Shown here: positions 1 through 8,299 of the stretch, piece after piece
How positions within the stretch are numbered: position 1 is the stretch's first letter
How the letters are laid out: every line of letters begins with the position of its first letter
Source of the DNA: an uncultured Bacteroidota bacterium
Lineage (GTDB): Bacteria; Bacteroidota; Bacteroidia; Chitinophagales; Chitinophagaceae
NCBI GenBank assembly: GCA_903831935.1
Contig: CAIKZP010000154.1
Location: 1 to 40,353, forward strand
Direction: 5' to 3'
DNA: 40,353 bases
The notes under the pieces: model-generated
Seen by the model: the letters and a program-made list of their open reading frames with translations, nothing else
Database searches by the model: none
Told to the model about the DNA's origin: nothing
Program-made: the position numbers and the translations under genes

Positions 1-203
1 AATTTTAATTACTAATAGAAATTGTAAATCATTGTAATATAATTATTTACATTTAAAATTGCATACTATAATTATTAGTAAATCAATTTAATAGTCAAAA
101 CACCTATTTATCTAATTAATTTAGTACTTGATTTTATAAAAATAACAATTGATTCGCAGATTTAATGAGAAAGCTCCCCTATTTTGCACTCAAATTATAA
201 ACA

Positions 204-650
204 ATGAAAAATTGGATGCTAGTAGTGCTTTTATCGTTTTTGTTCATGGCTTGTGCTGGCCCCAAATCATTTGAATATCGCGCAGTAAAGAATATTAAAC
301 TAGACCAATTAGGATTTGATCATACTAATTTATCCATGGAATTAGAGTATTATAATCCTAATTCATTTGGGCTTGATTTGAAAAAATTAGATGCCGATGT
401 TTATATTGACAATCGCTTTTTGGGAAAGTTCAACCTCGACACAACCATGCATATTCCTAAAAAAGCAAACTTCAGCTTACCATCAAAAATAGCAGTTGAC
501 ATGAAAGCAATGTATAAAAATGCTTTTAATATGGTGTTAAGTAAAGAAGTGTTAGTAAGCGTTAAAGGAACTACCAGGGTTGGTAAAGCCGGAATTTTCA
601 GGACTGTTCCATTCACTTATGAAGGCCGACATAAAGTAGATCTATTTTAA
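204..650 (+). CDS. LEA14-like (LEA type 2) lipoprotein
   Basis: The 148-residue product begins with a short hydrophobic signal ending in a lipobox (FMAC, Cys17), so it should be lipid-anchored in the cell envelope. The rest resembles the LEA type 2 / water-stress beta-sandwich fold: a segment around residues 45-57 (LEYYNPNSFGLDLKKLD) matches the usual 'v.npN...l.l..l...v.v.g' pattern, followed by alternating beta strands. The biochemical role of such proteins in Bacteroidota is not established. It is convergent with the next gene, with 12 bases between stops. The 203 bases upstream are very AT-rich, and I see no clear promoter or other feature there. Confidence 0.7.
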   Translation: MKNWMLVVLLSFLFMACAGPKSFEYRAVKNIKLDQLGFDHTNLSMELEYYNPNSFGLDLKKLDADVYIDNRFLGKFNLDTTMHIPKKANFSLPSKIAVDMKAMYKNAFNMVLSKEVLVSVKGTTRVGKAGIFRTVPFTYEGRHKVDLF

Positions 651-662
651 ATGACCTTTATT

Positions 663-1070
663 TTACTGAATTGGTTGAATATGACAAGGTTTTCGGGGCT
701 GAGGTCCACCCCCATCAATTGCTCTTTTGCAAATTGCAGGTATCGTTTTATAGGCATCTTCGGTAGCTTTTTCTGAATCTGCATCAAAACCTGCATTATT
801 TAGTGCCGTTCTAATCATATCTGGGCTAACCCTATCTGGAAAGTATTGTACCCTAATTTCCCCTTGTAGTAAATTGATTTTCCATTGAACAAGGCCACTT
901 TCCATATTGGACTTATTTTCTACAATCAAGTATTTTTCTAATACTTCTTTGCATTCCCAGCACTTGAGATTCTCTGATTTTATGGTAATCCAAACTGCTT
1001 TGTCTTGCTGTGCATATAAAAATTTACCTAAAAACAAGCAGCATATAATTAATAAGATAAATTGCTTCAT
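663..1070 (-). CDS. secreted heavy-metal-associated (HMA-like) domain protein
   Basis: The product has 135 residues. An N-terminal signal peptide of about 20 residues ends at LYA-QQ. The mature part looks like a ferredoxin-like HMA fold: a first strand (VWITIKSENLKC), a CxxC motif at Cys37-Trp-Glu-Cys40, and a later 'IRVQYFPDRVSPDMIRTALNNAGFDAD' segment typical of the second half of HMA domains. The C-terminal tail has two more cysteines (Cys114, Cys129) in a Gly/Pro-rich stretch. A periplasmic metal-binding or redox role is inferred. It lies 19 bases downstream of pyrE on the same strand, so the two may be co-transcribed. The partner metal cannot be read from the sequence. Confidence 0.65.
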   Translation of the reverse strand: MKQFILLIICCLFLGKFLYAQQDKAVWITIKSENLKCWECKEVLEKYLIVENKSNMESGLVQWKINLLQGEIRVQYFPDRVSPDMIRTALNNAGFDADSEKATEDAYKTIPAICKRAIDGGGPQPRKPCHIQPIQ

Positions 1071-1089
1071 GGCTATTTATTTGAATTTA

Positions 1090-1722
1090 TTAAATCCCTT
1101 TCCAATTGGCTGGATCTGTTCTCCATTGTAGTAACAACTTTTCAGTATCCGCAGAAATGGTACCTTTTTCAACAGCCATAGAAATAAGTGTGGCATAATT
1201 GGTTAAAGACAAATATTTAACCCCTGCTTCTTCGAACGCTTTGGTAGCAATATCAAATCCATAGGTAAAAATAGAGACCATCCCCACTACGTTTAAACCA
1301 GCATTTTTTAATACTGTCACAACGTCTAAACTACTTTTTCCGGTAGAAATCAAGTCTTCTATTACCAAAACTTTCTTGCCTGGTTCGAATGAACCCTCAA
1401 TTTGATTACCCAAACCATGTTCTTTTGGTTTTGGTCGCACATAGATATAAGGAAGTTTTAATTGGTCTGCAGCCATTGCCCCCCAAGGAATACCTGCTGT
1501 TGCAACACCTGCTAATAAATCCACTTCTGGAAAAGCTTCAAAAATCAGGTTACACATTTCACTTTTTACAAAATCACGCGTATAAGGAAAAGACAATACT
1601 TTTCTATTATCGCAATAAATGGGGCTTTTCCATCCACTAGCCCAAGTAAATGGATTTTCTGGGCTCAATTTTACGGCTCCTACCTGTAATAATTTTTCTG
1701 CAACAGCTTTTTCGTTTGTCAT
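1090..1722 (-). CDS. pyrE: orotate phosphoribosyltransferase
   Basis: This enzyme converts orotate and PRPP to orotidine 5'-phosphate in cytoplasmic UMP synthesis. I chose the ATG at 1722 (MTNEKAVAEKLLQ), giving 210 residues. The frame stays open to 1806, but the extra 28 residues look nothing like PyrE and would overlap the divergent Nudix gene. Visible motifs are the orotate-loop region WASGWKSPIYCDNR (residues 28-40), the flexible catalytic loop RPKPKEHGLGNQIEG (96-110) and the PRPP-binding signature VLVIEDLISTGKS (118-130). It is unlinked by strand run to pyrR-pyrB but lies within 3 kb of them. The HMA protein gene follows 19 bases downstream. Confidence 0.93.
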   Translation of the reverse strand: MTNEKAVAEKLLQVGAVKLSPENPFTWASGWKSPIYCDNRKVLSFPYTRDFVKSEMCNLIFEAFPEVDLLAGVATAGIPWGAMAADQLKLPYIYVRPKPKEHGLGNQIEGSFEPGKKVLVIEDLISTGKSSLDVVTVLKNAGLNVVGMVSIFTYGFDIATKAFEEAGVKYLSLTNYATLISMAVEKGTISADTEKLLLQWRTDPANWKGI

Positions 1723-1724
1723 AA

Positions 1725-1756
1725 TTGCGAAGGTATAGCTTGAACAAATAATTTTG
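1725..1756 (+). promoter_or_regulatory. Bacteroidota-type promoter for the Nudix gene
   Basis: A perfect -7 element TAATTTTG (1749-1756; consensus TAnnTTTG) is preceded by TTG at 1725-1727 with a 21-base spacer, matching the -33/-7 architecture of the Bacteroidota primary sigma factor. The predicted start of transcription leaves a leader of about 25 bases before the ATG at 1788. Confidence 0.5.
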
Positions 1757-1787
1757 CTCGTAGATTGCATAATCTTATTCACAGAAT

Positions 1788-2207
1788 ATGGAAGAAAAAC
1801 AAACAATAATTGCAGCAGGAGGTTTGGTTTTGAACGAGGCTAATGAATTACTCTTAATTTTTAGACGTGGATTTTGGGATTTACCCAAAGGAAAACTAGA
1901 CCCAAATGAATCTATAGCCGAATGTGCCGTAAGAGAAGTGACCGAAGAAACAGGTGTTAACAATATTCAATTAGGAAAATTAATTGCAATTACTACCCAC
2001 GAATATTTTGATACATATATTAAAGCAGATGTGAAAAAAGAAACACATTGGTATCATATGCGGGTTGATGGTAAGCCAAATTTAATTCCACAAACCACAG
2101 AAGATATAACCGCCATTGAGTGGACAAAAAACCAAAATTTGTTAGAAAGGTTAAGCAATACTTATCCTACCATTATTGAAGTAATTACAAAAGCAGGCTT
2201 GATATAA
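1788..2207 (+). CDS. Nudix hydrolase
   Basis: The 139-residue single-domain protein has a complete Nudix box from Gly35 to Val57: GKLDPNE, then RE at 49-50 and EETGV at 53-57, fitting GX5EX7REUXEEXGU. The glutamates of the REVTEE core bind the catalytic divalent metal. Such enzymes hydrolyse a nucleoside diphosphate linked to another moiety; the substrate is not predictable here. The N-terminal strand AAGGLVLNEANELLLIFR and the early WDLPKGKLD are typical of small MutT-like housecleaning enzymes. It is divergent from pyrE and convergent with the thioesterase gene, with three bases between the stops. Confidence 0.88.
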   Translation: MEEKQTIIAAGGLVLNEANELLLIFRRGFWDLPKGKLDPNESIAECAVREVTEETGVNNIQLGKLIAITTHEYFDTYIKADVKKETHWYHMRVDGKPNLIPQTTEDITAIEWTKNQNLLERLSNTYPTIIEVITKAGLI

Positions 2208-2210
2208 ACT

Positions 2211-2639
2211 TTATCTTTTTTGTAAGATAGCAACAGTTAATCGACTGATACAAACCAATCTATCTTGTTGATCATAGATTTTAATATCCCAAATATGTGT
2301 GCTGCCTCCAATATGAACTGGTGTTGCAATGCCCGTTACAAAACCTTCCGAAACACCTCTTACATGGTTGGCATTAATTTCTAAACCAACGCAGTGAAAT
2401 TTAGTAGGATCAATTACTAAACTTGAGCCTACACTACCCAAAGTTTCTGCTAATGCAACAGATGCTCCACCATGCAACAACCCATAAGGTTGTTTGGTAC
2501 GATGGTCTACAGGCATGGTTGCTTTAATAAAATTGGCACCAATTTCTGTGAACTCCATACCTAATAAATCGCCAAGTGTATTTTTGCCGAAATCTTTAAA
2601 ATCGGCTAATTGAATTTGTTGTTGGAACCAAATAGACAT
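2211..2639 (-). CDS. hotdog-fold acyl-CoA thioesterase (PaaI/MenI-like)
   Basis: The 142-residue protein has the PaaI/YdiI-type hotdog signature HGGASVALAETLGSVGS at residues 56-72. Glu65 occupies the position of the catalytic carboxylate in YdiI/MenI, and Gln50 and His56-Gly57 sit nearby. Family members hydrolyse aromatic acyl-CoAs, and a 1,4-dihydroxy-2-naphthoyl-CoA thioesterase role in menaquinone synthesis is plausible but not proven from context. It is the last gene of the pyrR-pyrB-coaD run, nine bases after coaD. A phenylacetyl-CoA-type thioesterase is the main alternative. Confidence 0.78.
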   Translation of the reverse strand: MSIWFQQQIQLADFKDFGKNTLGDLLGMEFTEIGANFIKATMPVDHRTKQPYGLLHGGASVALAETLGSVGSSLVIDPTKFHCVGLEINANHVRGVSEGFVTGIATPVHIGGSTHIWDIKIYDQQDRLVCISRLTVAILQKR

Positions 2640-2648
2640 GGAAATAAA

Positions 2649-3119
2649 TTATGAATACAGTGTATCAATTACCGCTTGTGGTAAGAATGGCGATGCATTA
2701 CCTCCATTGCGTAAAATGTCTCGCACAATGGTAGAAGCAACTGAAGTATATTTAGGTTCTCCTGTTAAGAATATCGTTTCAATGGAACGATCAAGCGTTC
2801 TATTAGCATCAGCAATTGTTTTCTCATATTCAAAATCACTTACAAATCGAATGCCTCTTAAAATAAAATGCGCATTAATTTTTTTGCAATATTGAATGGT
2901 TAATCCTTCGTATGTAACACTTTCTACCTTGGGTTCATTTTTATAAATTTCCTTAAACCATTCCATACGTTGGTCTGCAGAAAACATAGGATCTTTAATA
3001 GCATTAATGCCAATACCTACATAAATTTTATCAAAGAGTGGTAATGCCCTATCAATGATATCAATATGCCCCAGTGTAACAGGATCAAATGTTCCAGGAA
3101 ACAAACAAATACGTTGCAT
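2649..3119 (-). CDS. coaD: phosphopantetheine adenylyltransferase
   Basis: CoaD transfers AMP from ATP to 4'-phosphopantetheine, the penultimate step of coenzyme A synthesis in the cytoplasm. The start is set at the ATG at 3119 (MQRICLFPGTFDP), giving 156 residues, the normal length for CoaD; ten more in-frame residues upstream would run into the end of pyrB. The nucleotidyltransferase motif GTFDPVTLGH lies at residues 9-18, with the TxGH-type His18. The C-terminal ATP-binding motif is present as SVASTIVRDIL, followed by FLPQAV. It sits ten bases after pyrB and nine bases before the thioesterase gene, indicating one operon. Confidence 0.93.
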   Translation of the reverse strand: MQRICLFPGTFDPVTLGHIDIIDRALPLFDKIYVGIGINAIKDPMFSADQRMEWFKEIYKNEPKVESVTYEGLTIQYCKKINAHFILRGIRFVSDFEYEKTIADANRTLDRSIETIFLTGEPKYTSVASTIVRDILRNGGNASPFLPQAVIDTLYS

Positions 3120-3129
3120 AATTAAACGA

Positions 3130-4056
3130 TTAATTTTCTCTATTAGCAATTAAATATAGCACTGCCATTCGAACTGCTACCCCGTTTTCAACTTGGTTTA
3201 AAATAATAGATGACGATCCATCAGCCACATCGCTATCTAATTCAACACCTCTGTTTATTGGTCCAGGATGCATGATTACTATTTCTTTACCAAGTGAATC
3301 TAATAATCTTCTATTGATACCATAAGCCAAACTATATTCTCTTAAAGATGAAAATAAAGGCTGGTTTTGTCTTTCTAATTGTATGCGTAATACATTGGCA
3401 ACATCGCACCATTGTAAGGCTTTCTTTAAGTTGTATTCAACTTTCACACCAAATGCTTCACTAATATATTTTGGAATAAGGGTTGGCGGCCCTGCAACCA
3501 TTACTTCTGCACCCATTTTTTGTAATAGATACATATTGCTCATTGCAACCCTACTATGCATTATATCGCCTATAATGGCCACTTTTAATCCGGCCAATTG
3601 TCCGAGTTTTTCTTGCATAGAAAAAGCATCTAATAAAGCCTGGGTAGGATGTTCGTTGATACCGTCACCAGCATTAACAATGGCAGCAGGAATATGCTTG
3701 GCCAAAAAATGCGGCGCACCAGAAGCACTATGGCGCATTACCACCAAGTCTACCTTCATACTCAAAATATTATTTACTGTATCGAGTAGGGTTTCTCCTT
3801 TTGCAGCAGATGAACTACTTGCGGCAAAATTTAAAACATCAGCCGATAACCTGCGTTCCGCTAATTCAAACGACATTCTTGTTCGTGTAGAATTTTCGTA
3901 AAACAGGTTCACAATAGTAATATCCCTTAAGGAAGGTACTTTCTTAACAGGCCTTTGTAGGACTTCTTTAAATTGTGTTGCGGTAGATAGAATAAGCTGT
4001 ATATCCTCAGTTGTGAGGTGCTTAATACCAAGTAAATGTTTGGTAGATAGTTTCAT
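3130..4056 (-). CDS. pyrB: aspartate carbamoyltransferase catalytic subunit
   Basis: This enzyme condenses carbamoyl phosphate with L-aspartate to N-carbamoyl-aspartate, the committed step of pyrimidine synthesis. The length (308 residues) is normal for PyrB. The carbamoyl-phosphate-binding motif FYENSTRTRMSFE is at residues 52-64, with STRTR at 56-60. The HPTQALLDAF motif and the late HPGPINRGVELDSDVAD motif are also intact. No PyrI regulatory chain follows, so it probably acts as an unregulated trimer, as in many PyrR-containing bacteria. It lies 21 bases after pyrR, consistent with joint control. Confidence 0.95.
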   Translation of the reverse strand: MKLSTKHLLGIKHLTTEDIQLILSTATQFKEVLQRPVKKVPSLRDITIVNLFYENSTRTRMSFELAERRLSADVLNFAASSSSAAKGETLLDTVNNILSMKVDLVVMRHSASGAPHFLAKHIPAAIVNAGDGINEHPTQALLDAFSMQEKLGQLAGLKVAIIGDIMHSRVAMSNMYLLQKMGAEVMVAGPPTLIPKYISEAFGVKVEYNLKKALQWCDVANVLRIQLERQNQPLFSSLREYSLAYGINRRLLDSLGKEIVIMHPGPINRGVELDSDVADGSSSIILNQVENGVAVRMAVLYLIANREN

Positions 4057-4077
4057 TAAAGGTCAAAGATAATGGTT

Positions 4078-4644
4078 TCAGTTATCCAATAGCATTACTT
4101 GTTCATTTTGTTCATTTTCATTCCACAAAACTGTTACCCTTTGTGAGAAAATGGTATCAATTGCTTTACCAAGATAGTCGGGTTGTATGGGTAGTTCTCG
4201 ACTAAAGCGTCGGTCTACTAGCACACAAAGCGCTACTTTGGATGGGCGTCCATAGTCTAATAATGCGTCTAAAGCCGCCCGAATAGTCCTTCCGGTATAC
4301 AGTACATCATCAACCAATACCACTTCTTTGTTCTCAATGGAGAATGGAATATCTGTATTACTGGCTATATGTAAACTTTTTCTAACATCATCTCTGTAAA
4401 AAGTGATATCTAACTTTCCATACTGAATGGTAGAAGGGTCAACGAGTTGCGCTAATTCTCGAACAATGCGGTCGCTTAACAAAATACCCCTTGGCTGCAT
4501 GCCAATGATTACCGTGTTTTGCAAACGGGGATGGTTCTCCAATATTTGATTGGCCAATCTTTTTATGGTTAACGCAAGTTGTTCCTTTGATAAGATTATC
4601 TTCAAAACGTAAATTTTAATAAAAATAAATGCTTTCTCTGACAC
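4078..4644 (-). CDS. pyrR: PyrR family pyrimidine operon regulator / uracil phosphoribosyltransferase
   Basis: PyrR is a type I phosphoribosyltransferase that in other bacteria senses UMP/UTP to control pyr genes and also makes UMP from uracil and PRPP. The PRPP-binding motif VVLVDDVLYTGRTIRAAL is at about residues 108-125, and the GMQPRGILLSDRI segment (48-60) is characteristic. The start is uncertain: the longest frame uses GTG at 4644 (188 residues), but the N-terminal 13 residues look atypical, and a TTG at 4605 (175 residues, beginning at KIILSKEQL) may be the real start. It leads the pyrR-pyrB-coaD-thioesterase operon. I do not see an obvious PyrR-binding attenuator in the short upstream region. 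Confidence 0.88.
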   Translation of the reverse strand: MSEKAFIFIKIYVLKIILSKEQLALTIKRLANQILENHPRLQNTVIIGMQPRGILLSDRIVRELAQLVDPSTIQYGKLDITFYRDDVRKSLHIASNTDIPFSIENKEVVLVDDVLYTGRTIRAALDALLDYGRPSKVALCVLVDRRFSRELPIQPDYLGKAIDTIFSQRVTVLWNENEQNEQVMLLDN

Positions 4645-4689
4645 TCCAAACGATTATTAAGTACTTAGTTGATTAATTTGCCGGTTCAA

Positions 4690-5772
4690 ATGTTAAGATT
4701 AGACCATATTACCCTTGTTCAATACAGAAATTACCTACAAAACTCCTTTGAATTTACAGAAAGAGTGGTATGTATTTGTGGTTTAAACGGAGCAGGCAAA
4801 ACCAATTTGTTGGATGCCATTTATTATTTGAGCATGTCTAAAAGTTATTTTTCAAGGCCGGATGCAGCAAATGCGCTTCATGGTTTGGCAGGTTTTAGAC
4901 TAGATGGCTCCTATCATTTACAAGGAGAATTACAAAAACTCGTATTCATTTTAAGAGAAAACAATAAAAAGGAATTGAGTTTAAATGACGAAGCCTATAA
5001 AAAATTCTCAGATCATTTGGGAAAATTTCCTTGTGTAATGATTGCACCTGATGATGTTTCTTTAATTAGTGGATCAAGCGAAGAACGCCGACGATTGATT
5101 GATACTATTTTATGTCAATTGAATAAAACCTATTTATTACAATTAATTGACTACACTAAATTATTACAACAGCGCAATAGTCTTTTAAAACAGTTAGCAG
5201 AAAACGGTTCTATAGATGAATCATTGTTTGAAGTAATAGACCAACAATTGTGTAGTAAGGGGAATTATATCTTTAAAGAACGTACCAATTTTTTAGTTGG
5301 TTACTTACAATTGGCAACAGAAATTTATACAAAAATTTCGGGCAATACCGACAATGTAATCATGCAATATGAAAGTCAGTTGGTGCAATCAAGCATGGAA
5401 GAATTGTTTAAAAAGAATCAACAAAAAGACCGCATATTACAAAGAACAAGTACTGGTATACACAGAGACGATTTGTCTTTTAAAATATTAGACCAAGTAT
5501 TTAAAACAGAAGCCTCACAAGGGCAACGAAAAAGTTTATTATTTGCGTTAAAACTGGCAGAGTGGCAAGTATTAAAAGACCAAAAAGGCTTTACCCCAAT
5601 TTTATTATTAGACGATGTATTTGAAAAATTAGATGAAAAAAGGATGTACCAATTGTTAAACTGGGTTTGTACACAAAGCGATGGTCAGGTGTTTATTACC
5701 GATACCCATTCAGAGCGGCTGAAATTTCAAATGCACCATATAAACACGCAATTTCAATTGATTGAATTATAA
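4690..5772 (+). CDS. recF: DNA replication and repair protein RecF
   Basis: RecF is an SMC-like ATPase that helps load RecA at single-strand gaps as part of RecFOR. I chose the ATG at 4690 (MLRLDHITLVQYRNY), which matches the conserved RecF N-terminus; an upstream in-frame TTG at 4669 adds seven unlikely residues. The protein has 360 residues. Walker A is GLNGAGKTN (31-39). The ABC signature appears as ASQGQRKSLLFALKLAEW, and Walker B as ILLLDDVFEKLD. The C-terminal TDTH motif follows. dciA starts 59 bases downstream, a pairing frequently seen in bacteria. Confidence 0.94.
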   Translation: MLRLDHITLVQYRNYLQNSFEFTERVVCICGLNGAGKTNLLDAIYYLSMSKSYFSRPDAANALHGLAGFRLDGSYHLQGELQKLVFILRENNKKELSLNDEAYKKFSDHLGKFPCVMIAPDDVSLISGSSEERRRLIDTILCQLNKTYLLQLIDYTKLLQQRNSLLKQLAENGSIDESLFEVIDQQLCSKGNYIFKERTNFLVGYLQLATEIYTKISGNTDNVIMQYESQLVQSSMEELFKKNQQKDRILQRTSTGIHRDDLSFKILDQVFKTEASQGQRKSLLFALKLAEWQVLKDQKGFTPILLLDDVFEKLDEKRMYQLLNWVCTQSDGQVFITDTHSERLKFQMHHINTQFQLIEL

Positions 5773-5819
5773 TTTAAAAAAGAATTACAACTTATATTAG
5801 CAATCAAATTTTGTAAGCT

Positions 5820-5827
5820 TATCTTTG
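5820..5827 (+). promoter_or_regulatory. -7 promoter box abutting dciA
   Basis: TATCTTTG matches the Bacteroidota -7 consensus TAnnTTTG exactly. No TTG is seen at the expected -33 position, so support is partial. If used, the transcript would begin within a base or two of the dciA ATG at 5832, giving an almost leaderless mRNA independent of recF. Confidence 0.3.
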
Positions 5828-5831
5828 AAAT

Positions 5832-6113
5832 ATGTCTGAATATCATATTGGTGCTGCCATTAAAGGATTCCTTAAAAAAAGTCATTTGAACAATGGCGTC
5901 CGCGCTGTTCAAATTGAAGAAATATGGGAAACACTCATGGGTAAAACAATAGCAAAATATACCGATAAAATAAAGATATTTAATAAGAAGCTCTATATAC
6001 AAACAGCTGTTGGTCCACTAAAAAATGAATTGCAATTTCAAAAGCCACAAATTGTAGCAAGGGTTAACGAAGCATTTGGAGAAGAAGTTATAACAGAAGT
6101 AATTATCTCATAA
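5832..6113 (+). CDS. DciA-like (DUF721) helicase-associated protein
   Basis: The 93-residue protein fits the short DUF721/DciA form. It has an N-terminal helix with IGAAIKGFLKKSHL, the conserved 'W...MG..IAKYTDKIKIFNKKLYIQT...PLKNELQFQKPQIVARVNE' core, and an EEVITEVII strand at the end. DciA proteins load the replicative helicase DnaB in bacteria lacking DnaC/DnaI, which includes Bacteroidota. Position directly after recF supports the call. A perfect -7 box, TATCTTTG at 5820-5827, ends only four bases before the ATG. The gene is convergent with the permease gene, with 13 bases between them. Confidence 0.8.
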   Translation: MSEYHIGAAIKGFLKKSHLNNGVRAVQIEEIWETLMGKTIAKYTDKIKIFNKKLYIQTAVGPLKNELQFQKPQIVARVNEAFGEEVITEVIIS

Positions 6114-6126
6114 TTAATTAGTGTAC

Positions 6127-7176
6127 TTATTTTACACTAATTCTAGGATCAATCCATCCATACAAAATATCTGCTAATATATTTACCAGTATAAAAAAAG
6201 TTGCGGTTATTAATACGCTACCCATCACCACTGGAAAGTCTAATTTCTCTAACGCATCTACTGTTACTTTTCCAATACCCTTCCAACCAAAAATATATTC
6301 TACAAAAAAAGCACCTGCTAATAATTCTGCAAACCAACCTGTAATAGCAGTCACTACAGGATTTAGTGCATTACGTAATGCGTGTTGAAAAACCACTACT
6401 GCTTTACTGAGTCCTTTTGCATAGGCTGTTCTTATATAATCTTGGTCTAAAGTATCAAGCATAGCACTTCTAGTAAGTTGTGTAATAATTGCTAGCGGTC
6501 GAATACCCAATGTAATTGCAGGAAGTATTAAATTTTTCAATTGTAATTGCTTGCCATTGAATGGATCAATTTCATATAAGCTACCTGTCATTTGTAAGCC
6601 AGTAAGATTGTGTAATACAAATCCAAATAGATACGCTAAAATAATTCCCATAAAAAATGATGGGGCAGATATTCCTAATACACTAGTAAAAATGGCACTT
6701 GTATCCATCCATGTATTTTGCTTAACGGCTGCAAGTACTCCTAATAATATGCCTAAAAATGTTGCAATAAACATGGCAGCAAGTGCTAGTATAATGGTGC
6801 CAGGTAATGCTTCAAACAAAACCGAACCAACCGCTTTTTTTGTTTGGTAAGACCTTCTTAAATAGGGAATTTTAAAACCTATTTTTTGGGCAATATTCCC
6901 AATAAAAAATCCATTCAATTGTTTGTCTGTAATTTCTTTACTTGAGTGAACACAAATTGGCGAAACATCATTTAAGTACAATGCAAACTGTTTCCATTTA
7001 GGTTGATCTAGTGCTAATTCGCGGCGAATATTTTGAAGGGTGGCACTATCTCCTGTTTGACCTAAAATTAATCTGGCCGGGTCTCCAAAACCTTGAAACA
7101 AAAAAAATACAATTACTACTACACCAAATAAAACAAAAGAACTGTAGGTGATTTTTTTTAGTAGGTAATTGAGCAT
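6127..7176 (-). CDS. ABC transporter permease, DppB/OppB family
   Basis: The 349-residue polytopic membrane protein has an N-terminal segment VVIVFFLFQGFGDPARLILGQ and several later hydrophobic spans. The cytoplasmic EAA loop DYIRTAYAKGLSKAVVVFQHALRNALNP (about residues 246-272) docks on the ATPase in binding-protein-dependent importers. The ending GWIDPRISVK is classical for DppB/OppB. A 45-residue extension after the first span (about 75-115) carries extra polar sequence. No partner permease, ATPase or solute-binding protein is in the window, so the substrate (peptide, nickel or other) is unknown. It is eight bases after the DoxX gene, as the third gene of that operon. Confidence 0.85.
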   Translation of the reverse strand: MLNYLLKKITYSSFVLFGVVVIVFFLFQGFGDPARLILGQTGDSATLQNIRRELALDQPKWKQFALYLNDVSPICVHSSKEITDKQLNGFFIGNIAQKIGFKIPYLRRSYQTKKAVGSVLFEALPGTIILALAAMFIATFLGILLGVLAAVKQNTWMDTSAIFTSVLGISAPSFFMGIILAYLFGFVLHNLTGLQMTGSLYEIDPFNGKQLQLKNLILPAITLGIRPLAIITQLTRSAMLDTLDQDYIRTAYAKGLSKAVVVFQHALRNALNPVVTAITGWFAELLAGAFFVEYIFGWKGIGKVTVDALEKLDFPVVMGSVLITATFFILVNILADILYGWIDPRISVK

Positions 7177-7184
7177 ATTGACAT

Positions 7185-8288
7185 TTATTTCCAGTTCAAT
7201 ATTTGTTGCATTATTTTATTGGCATCGGTATAACTATATTTAAAAGCAATATTTGCTTTTTGCATAAAAAATATAGTTGGGTTAACACGAGCAGCTGTTT
7301 TGAGAACCGTTGCATCACATCTTAAAATAGGTAGATTGGCATAGTGCTGCTGTGCAGTAGAAGCATCGGCAGTAACTAATATTACTGAAATATGATTCAA
7401 CTGTGCAGCTTTAATTATAGTTTCGATGCTTTGTTGCCAACTAGCCCATTCATTAAAGTCTTTTGCTAAAATAAGTAGGTATTGTTTGTTGTCAAATACA
7501 GCAGCAGTGCTGTCTGTACCACTTATTGTTTGTAATGAAAAATCTGCAATAGCCGCTTTTAAACCATTTCCTTTTTTGGCTAATACATCTGTACGATCTA
7601 CATAAATATAGGTTGAATCAAAATCTGCTGGAAAATGGGCTTGGTCGAACTTTAGTTCTTGTCCATTTTTTTTATAGATAAAATTTAATGCAAAACTATC
7701 TGCTATAGCACCTTCCGGCGTTTTCATTTGATCTAAAATATTATTCCCTTTTTTATAAGGCAAGCAATCAACAATTGGTAACCGACGCAATACATAACTT
7801 TGTAGCCATCCAGTGCCATTTAAGCTGATTAATATAATTGCAATAGCAAAAGGATTAGAAATAGCAACTTGAATATTATTTCTATAAATGCATAGAATAA
7901 TAATAAGTAACAATAATACTAGGTCTTTTGTAAAAGATTGTGCAGCAGTTAAAGGCAAGCAATCTCCAAAACAACCACAGGTTTTTATTTTACCCGAAAA
8001 CAATGCATACCCAGTTAAAAATGTAAAGAAAATGATTAGTGCTAATAACAACCAACTAATGGTTCGAATTTGCCATCCTATAATTACAGCAACGCCTGTT
8101 ACTACTTCAAAAACATTCATCAATAATGAAAAAGCAAGTGTGTAATCGTGAAGTGCATTCCAGCCCCATACTTCAAAAAATTCTTGCATTTTATAACTAA
8201 GTCCTAGTGGATCATTTGCTTTAACCAATCCAGAAAAAATAAAGAGCAACCCTACTATCCAACGAACAATGAGTAAGAAATTTTTCAT
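7185..8288 (-). CDS. DoxX/MauE-type membrane protein with C-terminal thioredoxin-like region
   Basis: The 367-residue protein has four N-terminal transmembrane segments in about residues 1-95 with the DoxX-like start 'RWIVGLLFIFSGLVKANDPLGLSYKMQEFF'. This is followed by a cysteine cluster CGCFGDC at 104-110, resembling the MauE/vitamin-K-reductase-like group, and a further span near 115-155. The C-terminal half is soluble, with alternating strands and the late 'NPTIFFMQKANIAFKY' segment of a thioredoxin-like fold, but it lacks a CxxC. Proteins of this type in Bacteroidota usually sit next to DUF1599, as here (11 bases). A redox role in the inner membrane is inferred; the substrate is unknown. 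Confidence 0.75.
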   Translation of the reverse strand: MKNFLLIVRWIVGLLFIFSGLVKANDPLGLSYKMQEFFEVWGWNALHDYTLAFSLLMNVFEVVTGVAVIIGWQIRTISWLLLALIIFFTFLTGYALFSGKIKTCGCFGDCLPLTAAQSFTKDLVLLLLIIILCIYRNNIQVAISNPFAIAIILISLNGTGWLQSYVLRRLPIVDCLPYKKGNNILDQMKTPEGAIADSFALNFIYKKNGQELKFDQAHFPADFDSTYIYVDRTDVLAKKGNGLKAAIADFSLQTISGTDSTAAVFDNKQYLLILAKDFNEWASWQQSIETIIKAAQLNHISVILVTADASTAQQHYANLPILRCDATVLKTAARVNPTIFFMQKANIAFKYSYTDANKIMQQILNWK

Positions 8289-8299
8289 GGAAATATAAT

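Noticed and set aside
3383-3901. 172-residue open frame antisense to pyrB
   Set aside because: It lies wholly inside a well-supported gene on the other strand, has no recognisable domain and no start context; it is a by-product of the pyrB codons.
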